Source: Thiodiazotropha sp040507245
GTDB lineage: Bacteria; Pseudomonadota; Gammaproteobacteria; Chromatiales; Chromatiaceae
NCBI GenBank assembly: GCA_040507245.1
Contig: JBEVVH010000035.1
Coordinates: 1-22,683, forward strand
Length of the DNA stretch: 22,683 bases
Direction: 5' to 3'
The notes under the pieces are model-generated. The model did not search any database. It was given only the letters and a program-made list of their open reading frames with translations, and was not told the origin of the DNA. The position numbers and the translations under genes were made by a program. Shown in pieces: positions 16,460 through 22,683 of the stretch (position 1 is its first letter; each line of letters starts with the position of its first letter).

Positions 16460-16793
16460 CGATTTGCCCGCCATACCGGGCAAGCGCTATTTCACCATTG
16501 GAGAGGTCAGCGGCCTTTGCCAGGTCAAGCCGCACGTGTTGCGTTATTGGGAGCAGGAATTTCCCCAGTTGAAACCGGTCAAACGGCGAGGCAACCGACG
16601 CTACTATCAGCGCCATGACGTGTTGATGATCCGTCAGATTCGCAGTTTGCTCTATGAGCAGGGTTTCACTATTGGGGGAGCAAGACAGCAACTCTCCGGT
16701 GAAACCGCCAAAGAGGATCTGCAGCAGAGTCAGCAGATCATAAAGCAGTTGCGGGGTGAACTTGAGGAGATCCTGCAGATCCTCAAAAGATAG
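16434..16793 (+). CDS. MerR-family transcriptional regulator downstream of ihfA
   Basis: The 119-residue protein has an N-terminal winged helix-turn-helix of MerR type (about residues 18-88), with FTIGEVSGLCQVKPHVLRYW, the wing RRGNRRYYQRHDV and LLYEQGFTIGGARQQL. A short coiled C-terminus without metal-binding cysteines follows. The start ATG 16434 lies inside ihfA, overlapping it by 26 bases, which suggests translational coupling. A MerR-like gene between ihfA and a tRNA-Pro is a conserved gammaproteobacterial arrangement, also known in Pseudomonas; its target is not established. It ends with TAG, showing that TAG is a normal stop here. Confidence 0.92.
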   Translation: MLDPSSSSNDLPAIPGKRYFTIGEVSGLCQVKPHVLRYWEQEFPQLKPVKRRGNRRYYQRHDVLMIRQIRSLLYEQGFTIGGARQQLSGETAKEDLQQSQQIIKQLRGELEEILQILKR

Positions 16794-16804
16794 CCCTCAA
16801 CGGA

Positions 16805-16833
16805 TTGACACGGCTGGCTTAACTGCCTAGTAT
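16805..16833 (+). promoter_or_regulatory. Sigma70 promoter of tRNA-Pro
   Basis: A perfect -35 TTGACA (16805-16810), a 17-base spacer and -10 TAGTAT (16828-16833), followed by a GC-rich discriminator TGCCGCTCC typical of stable-RNA promoters under stringent control. Transcription should start near 16840, about ten bases before the tRNA. Confidence 0.85.
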
Positions 16834-16849
16834 TGCCGCTCCTTTCATT

Positions 16850-16926
16850 CCGGGCGTAGCGCAGTCTGGTAGCGCACTACAATGGGGTTGTAGGGGTCGG
16901 GTGTTCGAATCACCCCGCCCGGACCA
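16850..16926 (+). tRNA. tRNA-Pro (anticodon GGG)
   Basis: The 77-base cloverleaf has acceptor arms CCGGGCG and CGCCCGG with discriminator A and encoded CCA. The D arm includes TAGCGCAGTCTGGTAGCGCA. The anticodon stem is CTACA/TGTAG with the seven-base loop ATGGGGT, giving anticodon GGG, and the T arm loop is TTCGAAT. It reads the CCC/CCU proline codons. Confidence 0.97.
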
Positions 16927-16934
16927 AACTGATA

Positions 16935-16965
16935 AAGGGTTGCCGATATTCGGCAACCCTTTTTT
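16935..16965 (+). terminator. Terminator after tRNA-Pro
   Basis: AAGGGTTGCCGA pairs with TCGGCAACCCTT around the loop TAT, followed by a T run. It begins about ten bases after the CCA end. Confidence 0.92.
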
Positions 16966-17331
16966 GTTGTCCATGTCATCCCTGCTTCAGTGCAGGACGC
17001 CAGCCTTTGCCGCTACCGCATCTGTCTCGATTACCCAATTGATCGCGTAATGGTTCATCTCCATCATGATGGTTCCGATGTTGCTGATGTGTGGCCCCCG
17101 TCTGTTAAGTCTATGGGTGTCAGAGCGCATGTGAGCCTAGCTGATCAATGATCGGGTATGGTGTTTCACCTGAAGGTTCGGGCTATGTGCACCGGGTGTG
17201 GATCGATATATTGGCTTCCCGGAAAATGCTTCAATCAGTAAGGCTGTGTACGCATGAGCCTCGTGGGTGGGGCATGATCGAGACACCGGCCGACACGCCG
17301 CTGATGTCTGAATACATAAGGCAGGGGAAAC
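16966..17331. other. Spacer between tRNA-Pro and the sox terminator
   Basis: No gene, tRNA, large repeat or insertion-sequence end is visible. A 79-codon plus-strand frame (17148-17387) runs through the sox terminator, has no ribosome binding site and resembles nothing. Confidence 0.6.
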
Positions 17332-17360
17332 AAAAAAGGGTTGTCGTTGCCGACAACCCT
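17332..17360 (-). terminator. Terminator of the sox operon
   Basis: On the minus strand AGGGTTGTCG pairs with CGACAACCCT around a four-base loop and is followed by six T residues. It lies about 70 bases after the soxL stop. Confidence 0.88.
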
Positions 17361-17430
17361 ATGGGATTCACGGGCAGGCCCGGTTAAGGTTTCACCCGTT
17401 AGCGGACGAGACGCCCGGATATAAATTCAA

Positions 17431-18105
17431 TCAGTCATGATTGACCGTGGTGAGGCCCAGGCTGACCCAATCCTGCATACCACCGCGATACCATTTCAAC
17501 TTGTATGAAGGATAACCCAGTTTGAGCAGAGTCTTGATGTTGATCGAAGACTGGGGACACCAGCTGCCGTTACAGAACAACACCAGGGTTTTCGCATTGC
17601 GGAAATCCAGCGTGCCGTTCACATCCTGTACCCCCATCTGGTCGACCAGGATGTCGTGAATGCCTTCGGCTTCCGCAGTGGATTCGAAGGTACCCGCCAT
17701 GTCCACATTGATCTTGTTCCAGGGGATGTTCACGGAACCGGGAATGGTGCCGCGAATGATCCAGTCCGGGGTTCGTGAGTCGATAACCAGAACCTTGCGG
17801 TCGCCGTTACCAATGCGCTGCAGGTAACCCAGCACTTCCAGTTCGCCCACCGTTTCGACACCAGGTGCCACCACAGCGGGCTGTACGCAGAAGGGCGGGC
17901 AGTGACGCGCGGTCTTGGCGAAGGCTTCGGGGATATGGGCATCCTTGTCCGCCGAACGGCTGATGGTGACCTTCTTACCCGCATGGGTCACCTCGATCGA
18001 TTGCAGGCCCGGGCTGATCTGGTTTCCGTCCTCAGCCATAAGCTGCATCGAGAACGCGAGGCTGGCCACCAGCGTGGTCAGCATGATTGCTTTGACAAAC
18101 TTCAT
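17431..18105 (-). CDS. soxL: SoxL-type periplasmic rhodanese-like protein
   Basis: The 224-residue protein has a signal peptide (cleavage near QLMA-ED, residue 24) and a single rhodanese domain (about 80-222). The active-site loop is LFCNGSWCPQS with Cys178 and Cys183, in place of the usual CxxxxxR pattern. A second cysteine pair, CPPFC (Cys69, Cys73), lies just before the domain. This form is known from soxXAKL clusters of sulfur oxidisers, where it is thought to handle sulfane sulfur bound to, or released from, the Sox carrier. It is last in the operon, 27 bases after soxK, with a very good ribosome binding site (GAGGAGGAA). Other rhodanese roles cannot be excluded. Confidence 0.88.
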   Translation of the reverse strand: MKFVKAIMLTTLVASLAFSMQLMAEDGNQISPGLQSIEVTHAGKKVTISRSADKDAHIPEAFAKTARHCPPFCVQPAVVAPGVETVGELEVLGYLQRIGNGDRKVLVIDSRTPDWIIRGTIPGSVNIPWNKINVDMAGTFESTAEAEGIHDILVDQMGVQDVNGTLDFRNAKTLVLFCNGSWCPQSSINIKTLLKLGYPSYKLKWYRGGMQDWVSLGLTTVNHD

Positions 18106-18132
18106 TCTGTCTTCCTCCTCTGGCCTCAGCCT

Positions 18133-18465
18133 TTATTTGTAATGCAGGTACGAGGGCATTTTGAACTCTTGCTGCGACACGGCCTGCTCGTAGCCCAAGT
18201 GCCCCTGTTTGGCGGCTTTGTTGGCAAGCTTTGCGGCTGCCACGTAATCGCCTTTTTCCAGAAGTTCTTTGGCCTCTTTGATCATTTTACCGGTGTCACG
18301 CCATTCGCCGCCCACGGAGGCAGCCTCTTTGCGGGCGCTTTCGGCCGCGTCGATCAACTGCTGAACCTTGGCGGCGGAAATATCATCGGCCAGGGTAGCA
18401 GATGAGAGGCCGCAACATAATAGCCCGGCTATCAAAGTCGAGAAAAGGGTTGTCTTTTTGTGCAT
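18133..18465 (-). CDS. soxK: SoxK, SoxXA-binding protein
   Basis: The small secreted protein has a signal peptide ending near ATLA-DD and the family stretch GGEWRDTGKMIKEAKELLEKG, partly coiled coil, with a C-terminal MPSYLHYK. SoxK (SoxXA-binding protein) stabilises the SoxXA cytochrome and raises its activity. I place the start at ATG 18465 (110 residues), with GGAG eight bases upstream; a GTG six codons earlier lacks a ribosome binding site. It lies 51 bases after soxA and 27 before soxL. Confidence 0.88.
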   Translation of the reverse strand: MHKKTTLFSTLIAGLLCCGLSSATLADDISAAKVQQLIDAAESARKEAASVGGEWRDTGKMIKEAKELLEKGDYVAAAKLANKAAKQGHLGYEQAVSQQEFKMPSYLHYK

Positions 18466-18516
18466 CGTATCAACTCCGATCACTTGAAATCTTGGTTAAT
18501 GAACAGCAGACCGGGT

Positions 18517-19353
18517 TTATTTCCGGGCGCCAGGGCCGTTCAGCGGCAGACCGTTGCTCATGTAGGTCAGGAAGTACTCCAGGTTGCGGTACTCTTCACC
18601 CTGAGCCTTGAACGGTGCAGCGCGAACCTGCTTGTTACAGCCGGTGAAACGGCGATGCAATGTACCGACGGTACCCCACTTGGAACGGTAGACCGGGAAG
18701 TGGGTGGTATGACCCAATGCAGGACTCAGCACCTCGGTGCGCAGGATCATGCCGGCATTCTGCAGATGGCAGTTGGCACACGAGAAGTTCAGCTGGCCGC
18801 GACGGTCGTAGTAGAACTTCCTGCCATCCTCATAGGCCTTGATCGCAGCGGGATCGTTAGGAATCTCCACATTGGTGATCTGACCACGGGACTCAAAGGC
18901 GATGTAGGACAGGATGTCGTTGATCGGGCCCTTTTTGTACTTCATGGGTTTCTCGCCATTGGCTTCGAGACACTTGTTGAGTGCCAGCGGCAGGGTCATG
19001 ACCATACCCTTGTCTTTGTCCCAGTAGGGATATTTGCCTTCGATGGCAGGGCCGTCAGGAAAGCAATCCTGAAAGGTCTTGCCGTTGGCGAAAGGTTTTT
19101 CCCACATATCCCGTCCTGCATCGATGAACGGTTCATAGGGGGGGAACTCTTCAATCGCTTCCCAGTTTTCCCGGCCGACCGGGTCGATGGCGTAGGCGCC
19201 ATTGACGAAGTCATCGGTTTCCACGTTGGGGAAACGCTTCTGGAAAAAGTCACGGAAGGCGTTGAGATCTTCTTCCGGGGTGCTCGCCTGGGCGGATGCC
19301 ACCAGACCACAGGTGATGACCAGCAAGGTCAGGCTACGTAAGAGGTGTTTCAT
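18517..19353 (-). CDS. soxA: Sulfur oxidation c-type cytochrome SoxA (monoheme form)
   Basis: SoxA with SoxX forms the periplasmic cytochrome that oxidatively couples thiosulfate to the SoxY carrier. The protein from ATG 19353 has 278 residues, with a signal peptide ending near AQA-ST (residue 24). The C-terminal domain carries the heme motif CANCH (192-196) and the distal Cys239 in FTGCNKQ, the residue known to bear the cysteine persulfide heme ligand. The N-terminal domain keeps only Cys97 and Cys128, which probably form a disulfide, and has no CxxCH, so this is the one-heme form. A TTG six codons upstream overlaps the ribosome binding site (GAGGA) and is rejected as start. It is followed by soxK. 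Confidence 0.95.
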   Translation of the reverse strand: MKHLLRSLTLLVITCGLVASAQASTPEEDLNAFRDFFQKRFPNVETDDFVNGAYAIDPVGRENWEAIEEFPPYEPFIDAGRDMWEKPFANGKTFQDCFPDGPAIEGKYPYWDKDKGMVMTLPLALNKCLEANGEKPMKYKKGPINDILSYIAFESRGQITNVEIPNDPAAIKAYEDGRKFYYDRRGQLNFSCANCHLQNAGMILRTEVLSPALGHTTHFPVYRSKWGTVGTLHRRFTGCNKQVRAAPFKAQGEEYRNLEYFLTYMSNGLPLNGPGARK

Positions 19354-19409
19354 GTTATTCAATCCTCGCAAGGCGTGGCATTACAGGTTAGGTGTTTTCG
19401 ATCCACTGC

Positions 19410-19781
19410 TCAGAGTGACCAGATGTAATCGACGACCTTTTTCATCTCCGATTCGGAGAGCACTTCATGCTTGCCAAACGGCGGCATGGTCGATTCCGGG
19501 TTCGCGACAGTGGGATCCCAGACCTGTTTGTAGAGCGCCTCTTTATCCTTGTAGCGGGACTTCATGGCGATCAGGGCCGGTGCGATATTGCCCGGTGACG
19601 GAGCGCCCTGGATGTTGTGACAGGCAAGGCAGTTGCCCTTTTTTCTGTCAAACGCGAGTTCTTTGCCTGCTTCGAGATCATCCGCATCCGAAGCCATGAC
19701 TGCCGGGGCGATGAGAAACTGGCTGGCGATCAGACCAATCGCACCGGCCATTCCTATCCACTTCTGGGTGTTACCTATCAT
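19410..19781 (-). CDS. soxX: Sulfur oxidation c-type cytochrome SoxX
   Basis: This monoheme partner of SoxA has 123 residues from ATG 19781, which is preceded by GGAGG at five bases. The frame is open for another 59 codons upstream, but these do not look coding and lack a signal peptide at their start. A signal peptide ends near VMA-SD (residue 30). The heme motif is CLACH (51-55), and the sixth ligand is probably Met99 in STMPPFGKH. It passes electrons from SoxA to downstream cytochromes. It is the first gene of soxXAKL, read on the minus strand, 56 bases before soxA. soxB, often divergent from this block in purple sulfur bacteria, is not next to it here. Confidence 0.95.
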   Translation of the reverse strand: MIGNTQKWIGMAGAIGLIASQFLIAPAVMASDADDLEAGKELAFDRKKGNCLACHNIQGAPSPGNIAPALIAMKSRYKDKEALYKQVWDPTVANPESTMPPFGKHEVLSESEMKKVVDYIWSL

Positions 19782-19990
19782 CTTTTCCTCCAAACGGGGG
19801 TGAAATGTCGGGGAGACCTGTTGTTTCCAAGATAGCGTCTGATGTTGTTCTGGTAATTGTTCAGAGACTGCAACAAGTCGTTTACAGGCCATTGTCTCTG
19901 CTGGACAATTGTCGGCGATGAACATTGTGATCCCTGGGCACAAGGTCTGTAAAGTCACGAAACTATGAAACAGGGTAGTGGTTTACCTTA
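19782..19990. promoter_or_regulatory. Divergent region between soxX and the GIY-YIG gene, with a palindrome
   Basis: A perfect ten-base palindrome GACAATTGTC lies at 19904-19913, with a further ATTGTC at 19891-19896, so ATTGTC and GACAAT also form an inverted pair seven bases apart. A regulator of the sox genes could bind here, but this is inference. A weak minus-strand promoter TTGTCC-16-TGTAAA overlaps it; no strong sigma70 match is visible. Confidence 0.35.
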
Positions 19991-20281
19991 ATGCAAGACG
20001 ACCCCGATCCGGTTTGGTTCGTATACATACTGCACTGTGCGGACAGTTCCCTCTACACGGGCGTGACCACGGATATCACGCGGCGGATCGACGAACACAA
20101 CAGGGGGCGGGGGGCCAAGTACACTCGTGGGCGGCGGCCTGTGGAACTGGTGTACATGGAGACCTGCAGTGATCGCTGCGAGGCTTTGAAACGGGAGTAT
20201 GCAATCAAGCAGATGTCCCGCACAGGCAAGGATCGACTGGTCGCATCCGGATCGCAGGCTCTTATGCATTCTCAGGAGTAG
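19991..20281 (+). CDS. GIY-YIG nuclease-domain protein (YhbQ type)
   Basis: The 96-residue protein is one GIY-YIG fold: WFVYILHCADSSLYTG supplies the two motif strands, ITRRIDEHNRGRGAKYTRGR the catalytic arginine and helix, and PVELVYMETC the following strand. Length and motifs fit the stand-alone YhbQ/UPF0213 family, which in some members has DNA nuclease activity linked to repair; the role here is not shown. The start ATG 19991 has only a weak ribosome binding site (GGGTAGTGG further upstream). It is divergent from soxX and convergent with the SprT-like gene. Confidence 0.92.
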   Translation: MQDDPDPVWFVYILHCADSSLYTGVTTDITRRIDEHNRGRGAKYTRGRRPVELVYMETCSDRCEALKREYAIKQMSRTGKDRLVASGSQALMHSQE

Positions 20282-20726
20282 TACCGTGGAAACACGGTGA
20301 ATGCTTTCGATTCCTGATTATCTGCGTTTCTTAACCATAGAATCAGCCACCAGTAGCCGATTTGAGCGTTGGGTTTCCTCGTTCCCACGCTCCGCGTGGA
20401 AATGCAGACCCAGACTTGCACATGCCTGACAGGTTTGGGCAATCCAGCGTGATGTCGACAGGCATGCCCACGCAGAGCGGGGGCAATGAATTAGTATCAG
20501 AAAGGGCGCCCGACCGTCCCGCCCCTGCGGGAAGCTCAAGAGGAGCGAGCATCACCCCCGTAGCCCGGGTGAAACGAAGTGGAACCCGGGATCCGGCAGA
20601 ATGCGAAAAACCGCAGGATAAAACAATACTCTCCAGATGTTTCGCTTATCCCCTCATTGGGAGATCAAAGCAGAATGGCTGATCATGCAGGGTAATCAGA
20701 TTTCTATTTACCCGCTGAACGATGAT
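20282..20726. repeat. Non-coding spacer with two dispersed palindrome families
   Basis: No gene is supported. GTTCCCACGCTCCGCGTGGAA (in part, 20381-20401) and an inverted relative around TGCCCACGCAGAGCGGGGG (20465-20483) frame the interval, inside which CATGCCTG (20421-20428) and CAGGCATG (20459-20466) are perfect inverted copies. At 20560-20595, GTAGCCCGGGT is mirrored by ACCCGGGATCC around GAAACGAAGTGG. Both sequence types are familiar from intergenic DNA of many gammaproteobacteria. The GC-rich hairpins may also end the convergent transcripts. Confidence 0.65.
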
Positions 20727-21245
20727 TTATGCCGGCTCGGTTTCGCTGGCCTCCAGTGGTGTACCACAGAACCGGCACTGGTATGTCATCGTGCCGGACA
20801 TGATGCGGTTGTGGCGTACCGCACTGATGCGATGATCGCGGCATGCGCAACGATAGTCGTAATAACGCATACGGCGTCGGGTGGTCTGGGTTGTATCGAA
20901 ACTGTGGCAGCGCCGCGCGGGCACCTGAAAAAACGCCATGACCTGTTTCCATTCCCTGCCATGAGGTTTGATGCGTTGCCCGAAGCGCCTGCGCGCCACG
21001 ATGTGCGCTACTTCATGGGGAACCGTCTCATCCATGAACGCCTGTACGTAGCGGGACAGCAGGGCGGCGTTGTAGCGGATCACACAGTCGTTCCCCGGAC
21101 CGAACACCACGATTCCCGCACTCTTGCCGGTCAGATCGAAGCGAATCTGCGGGCGCATTGGCGGCAGTGCAAACGCGGATTCCGCCTGATTGAGCAGCAG
21201 GCGGGTTTTCATAGCGGCCTGGGATTGGATTTCTTGCTGGGTCAT
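20727..21245 (-). CDS. SprT-like zinc metalloprotease-domain protein
   Basis: From ATG 21245 the protein has 172 residues and follows the SprT family along its length. The metal site is HEVAH (77-81), with a further histidine in KPHGREWK (His95) and VPARRCHSF. A C-terminal zinc-ribbon-like part has Cys133/Cys135, His138/His145 and Cys157/Cys160 (YQCRFCGTPL). Bacterial SprT is a poorly understood relative of the eukaryotic Spartan protease that cuts DNA-protein crosslinks. The frame is open further upstream, but those residues overlap the terminator of the next gene and are unlike the family. The ribosome binding site is weak. It lies about 95 bases after the DsrC-like gene. Confidence 0.88.
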   Translation of the reverse strand: MTQQEIQSQAAMKTRLLLNQAESAFALPPMRPQIRFDLTGKSAGIVVFGPGNDCVIRYNAALLSRYVQAFMDETVPHEVAHIVARRRFGQRIKPHGREWKQVMAFFQVPARRCHSFDTTQTTRRRMRYYDYRCACRDHRISAVRHNRIMSGTMTYQCRFCGTPLEASETEPA

Positions 21246-21304
21246 GGGGGCTGAGCTGATATTGGCATGCCCCGTATCATTAGGCAAACCCGCCCGGCAG
21301 GATG

Positions 21305-21334
21305 AAAGCCCGGTCTCAAGGACGGGACCGGGCT
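21305..21334 (-). terminator. Weak terminator after the DsrC-like gene
   Basis: On the minus strand AGCCCGGTC pairs perfectly with GACCGGGCT around a ten-base loop, followed only by a short T stretch (TTTCAT). It begins seven bases after the DsrC-like stop codon. Confidence 0.6.
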
Positions 21335-21340
21335 CGTTGC

Positions 21341-21685
21341 TTACATGTAATTCTTGGCCTCTTCGCCGGGATGTGGCAGACCGGCAATCCGCCAGGCTTC
21401 GCGGCAACCGCCAAACAGACGCTCGACACCGTGCTTGCCCAAGTGCATGATCCGGCAGATATGAGACATGACCGGCAATCCCCCGGACTCCAGGTGCTTT
21501 TCACGCAGGTAGAGAATCACGGACCAGTGATCCGGACCGAGGGTTCCGATTCCATCCATTTCCGCGAGCAGTCTTGCGGTTTCACGGGTCCAGGCTTCAC
21601 CGTTGATGAGAAAGCCGTCGTCGTCGAACTGGAGCGGGACGTTTCCCTTGCCCTTCAAGTGGGGTTGTGTCGTGATTTGATTCAT
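21341..21685 (-). CDS. DsrC/TusE-family protein lacking both redox cysteines (RspA type)
   Basis: The 114-residue protein has the DsrC fold sequence: DDDGFLINGEAWTRETARLL, then GPDHWSVILYLREKHLESG and the C-terminal arm REAWRIAGLPHP. DsrC proteins carry two cysteines on that arm, one before IAGL and one penultimate; TusE keeps only the last. Here Trp98 stands at the first site and the protein ends AKNYM, so both are missing. Cys77 and Cys94 exist but at other positions. This matches the RspA subgroup, proposed to be regulatory. It cannot carry a trisulfide as DsrC does. The start ATG 21685 follows AAAGGAGA at six bases; a longer frame upstream is AT-rich and not coding. It is close to sox genes but is a separate unit. 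Confidence 0.87.
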   Translation of the reverse strand: MNQITTQPHLKGKGNVPLQFDDDGFLINGEAWTRETARLLAEMDGIGTLGPDHWSVILYLREKHLESGGLPVMSHICRIMHLGKHGVERLFGGCREAWRIAGLPHPGEEAKNYM

Positions 21686-21754
21686 GGTTGGTCTCCTTTG
21701 GCAGATCGAATTGGATGATATGTGATTAGTAATATTTATAGGCCAATAAATCTC

Positions 21755-21784
21755 TATATAGGTAATATAGCTCGAATCATGCAA
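21755..21784 (-). promoter_or_regulatory. Possible sigma70 promoter of the DsrC-like gene
   Basis: On the minus strand TTGCAT (21779-21784) and TATATA (21755-21760) are 18 bases apart in a strikingly AT-rich stretch (21715-21780) about 70 bases before the start codon. Other TATA-like hexamers nearby make the exact site uncertain. Confidence 0.4.
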
Positions 21785-21935
21785 CGATCAAGTCTCGACA
21801 GGCCATCCCATAAGGTTGGCTTTCCATGGCGAGAATGCGGTTACACCGAAATTTCCCGCGAAACCGGCCTCCGTTCACAACCAGGCAGGGTGGAAGTCAT
21901 TAATATGATCTGTTTTTTACGGTTCGGCTGAACAT

Positions 21936-22643
21936 ATGCTGCGTCCCAATCTGGTCATAGCCCTGGCGATTGCCCTGTTTGCCCTGATGATCTGAAACCT
22001 GCTGGGTGGGGTCGCCAACGAGCCTCCCTGGCCTAAACGGATCAAGGGTTTCTCATTCTCCCCGGTACGTGAAGGCCAGAATCCGATCAAGGGGATCTAT
22101 CCGACTGAGGCGCAGATCGACGAGGACCTGGCGCTGCTCGCGGACAAGACCTATGCGGTGAGAACCTACTCGGTCGGCCACAGTTACCGGGAGATTCCGC
22201 GCCTGGCGGAGAAACATGGGCTCAATGTGGCCCTGGGAGCCTGGATCAGCGGCGATCCTGAGGCGGACAAAAAGGAGATGGATACCCTGATCTACCTGGC
22301 CCGCCACAGCTACAAGAACATCGTGCGGGTGATCGTGGGCAACGAGGCGATCTTCCGCACGGAGGTCACGATTGCCGAGGCGATCGAGAATCTGAAATAT
22401 GTGAAGAAACGGGTCTGGACTCCGGTCAGTCTGGCAGAGCCCTGGCATGTGTGGATCGATCATCTCGCCGAGGCGCATGAGTGGGCGGAAGCATTATGGC
22501 TGCGTCACTGGCGGCGCAAGCCCATCGTGTCCGCGGAGATTCCCGACACTGAGCGGCCGATGGTGTCGATCCACGTGCCCGCCTACAACGAACCTCCGCT
22601 GCCAGCCAGGGAAAGCGAAGCGAAGGCTGGTAGTCCCCGGTAG
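21936..22643 (+). pseudogene. Remnant of a GH17-GT2 beta-glucan synthase-like gene
   Basis: ATG 21936 opens an N-terminal membrane anchor (LRPNLVIALAIALFALMI) that meets an in-frame TGA at 21993-21995; the same frame then stays open to 22643. It continues with GH17-like sequence (GFSFSPVREGQNPIKGIYP, IVGNEAIFRTEVT, WTPVSLAEPWHVW). Near 22466-22485 it jumps to the segment that precedes a family-2 glycosyltransferase (WAEALWLRHWRRKP, VSIHVPAYNEPP), so the second half of GH17 and the linking membrane part appear deleted in frame. After AYNEPP the sequence changes to unrelated palindromic DNA and stops. Complete relatives are large inner-membrane proteins that make beta-1,3-type glucans. Missing are the GT2 catalytic aspartates and all C-terminal helices, so the product is surely inactive. 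Confidence 0.8.
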
Positions 22644-22683
22644 TCGCGAGGCGATACTGGAAACCCGACGAGCCGTAGGCGCC
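22598..22683. repeat. Palindromic repeat-like DNA at the window end
   Basis: Just after the last GT2-like residues, CCAGCC and GGCTGG face each other across about 17 purine-rich bases (about 22602-22631), then CCCCGGTAGTCGCGAGGCG follows to the end. The sequence resembles a dispersed palindromic element and marks the point where the glycosyltransferase homology is lost. Confidence 0.45.

Noticed and set aside
17148..17387. 79-codon plus-strand frame after tRNA-Pro
   Set aside because: It reads through the sox terminator hairpin, has no ribosome binding site and resembles no protein.
21302..21718. Plus-strand frame over the DsrC-like gene
   Set aside because: It is antisense to a clear DsrC-family protein with a good ribosome binding site.
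21993..21995. Selenocysteine or TGA-as-Trp code in the GH17-GT2 gene
   Set aside because: TGA ends thrS and pheS normally here; the position is in a membrane anchor, no SECIS-like hairpin stands out, and the gene has other lesions.

Overview
The window looks like a piece of a free-living or symbiotic gammaproteobacterial sulfur oxidiser. Three things point that way: the thrS-infC-rpmI-rplT-pheS-pheT-ihfA-merR-tRNA-Pro block in the gammaproteobacterial order (the same layout is known from Pseudomonas), a soxXAKL thiosulfate-oxidation block, and a DsrC/TusE-family gene. Translated sequences and the dispersed intergenic palindromes fit a Chromatiales-like lineage, but the genus cannot be fixed by eye.

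Layout. 1-1071: the C-terminal part of a GH63/MGH1-like glycosidase, cut by the window edge. 1072-1727: a non-coding spacer carrying a large inverted repeat of REP/REPIN type. 1728-2894: an unrecognised 388-residue protein. 3113-8844: a signalling unit made of a BvgS-like hybrid kinase with three periplasmic solute-binding domains, interrupted by an in-frame TAG, and a translationally coupled REC-HD-GYP protein, so the expected output is a phosphorelay that lowers c-di-GMP. 8845-9278: a spacer with a dispersed repeat, followed by a thrS leader with a GC-rich terminator-like hairpin and a second hairpin whose 7-nt loop reads like the anticodon loop of tRNA-Thr(CGU).

9279-16926: the translation block. 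thrS, infC (starting at an unusual ATC), rpmI and rplT are followed by a strong terminator; then come pheS, pheT, ihfA, a MerR-type regulator overlapping ihfA, and tRNA-Pro(GGG) with its own near-consensus promoter and terminator. 17332-19781 (minus strand): soxX-soxA-soxK-soxL with its own terminator. soxB, soxYZ and soxCD are not in the window.

19991-20281: a small GIY-YIG protein. 20282-20726: repeat-rich spacer. 20727-21685 (minus strand): a SprT-like protein and a DsrC-family protein that lacks both redox cysteines (RspA type). 21936-22643: a decayed GH17-GT2 glucan-synthase-like gene with a TGA stop, an apparent internal deletion and a lost C-terminus, running into palindromic DNA at the window end. 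Two genes with in-frame stops in 22 kb suggest local decay or sequencing/assembly errors. TAG and TGA are both used as normal stops elsewhere here, so recoding is unlikely.
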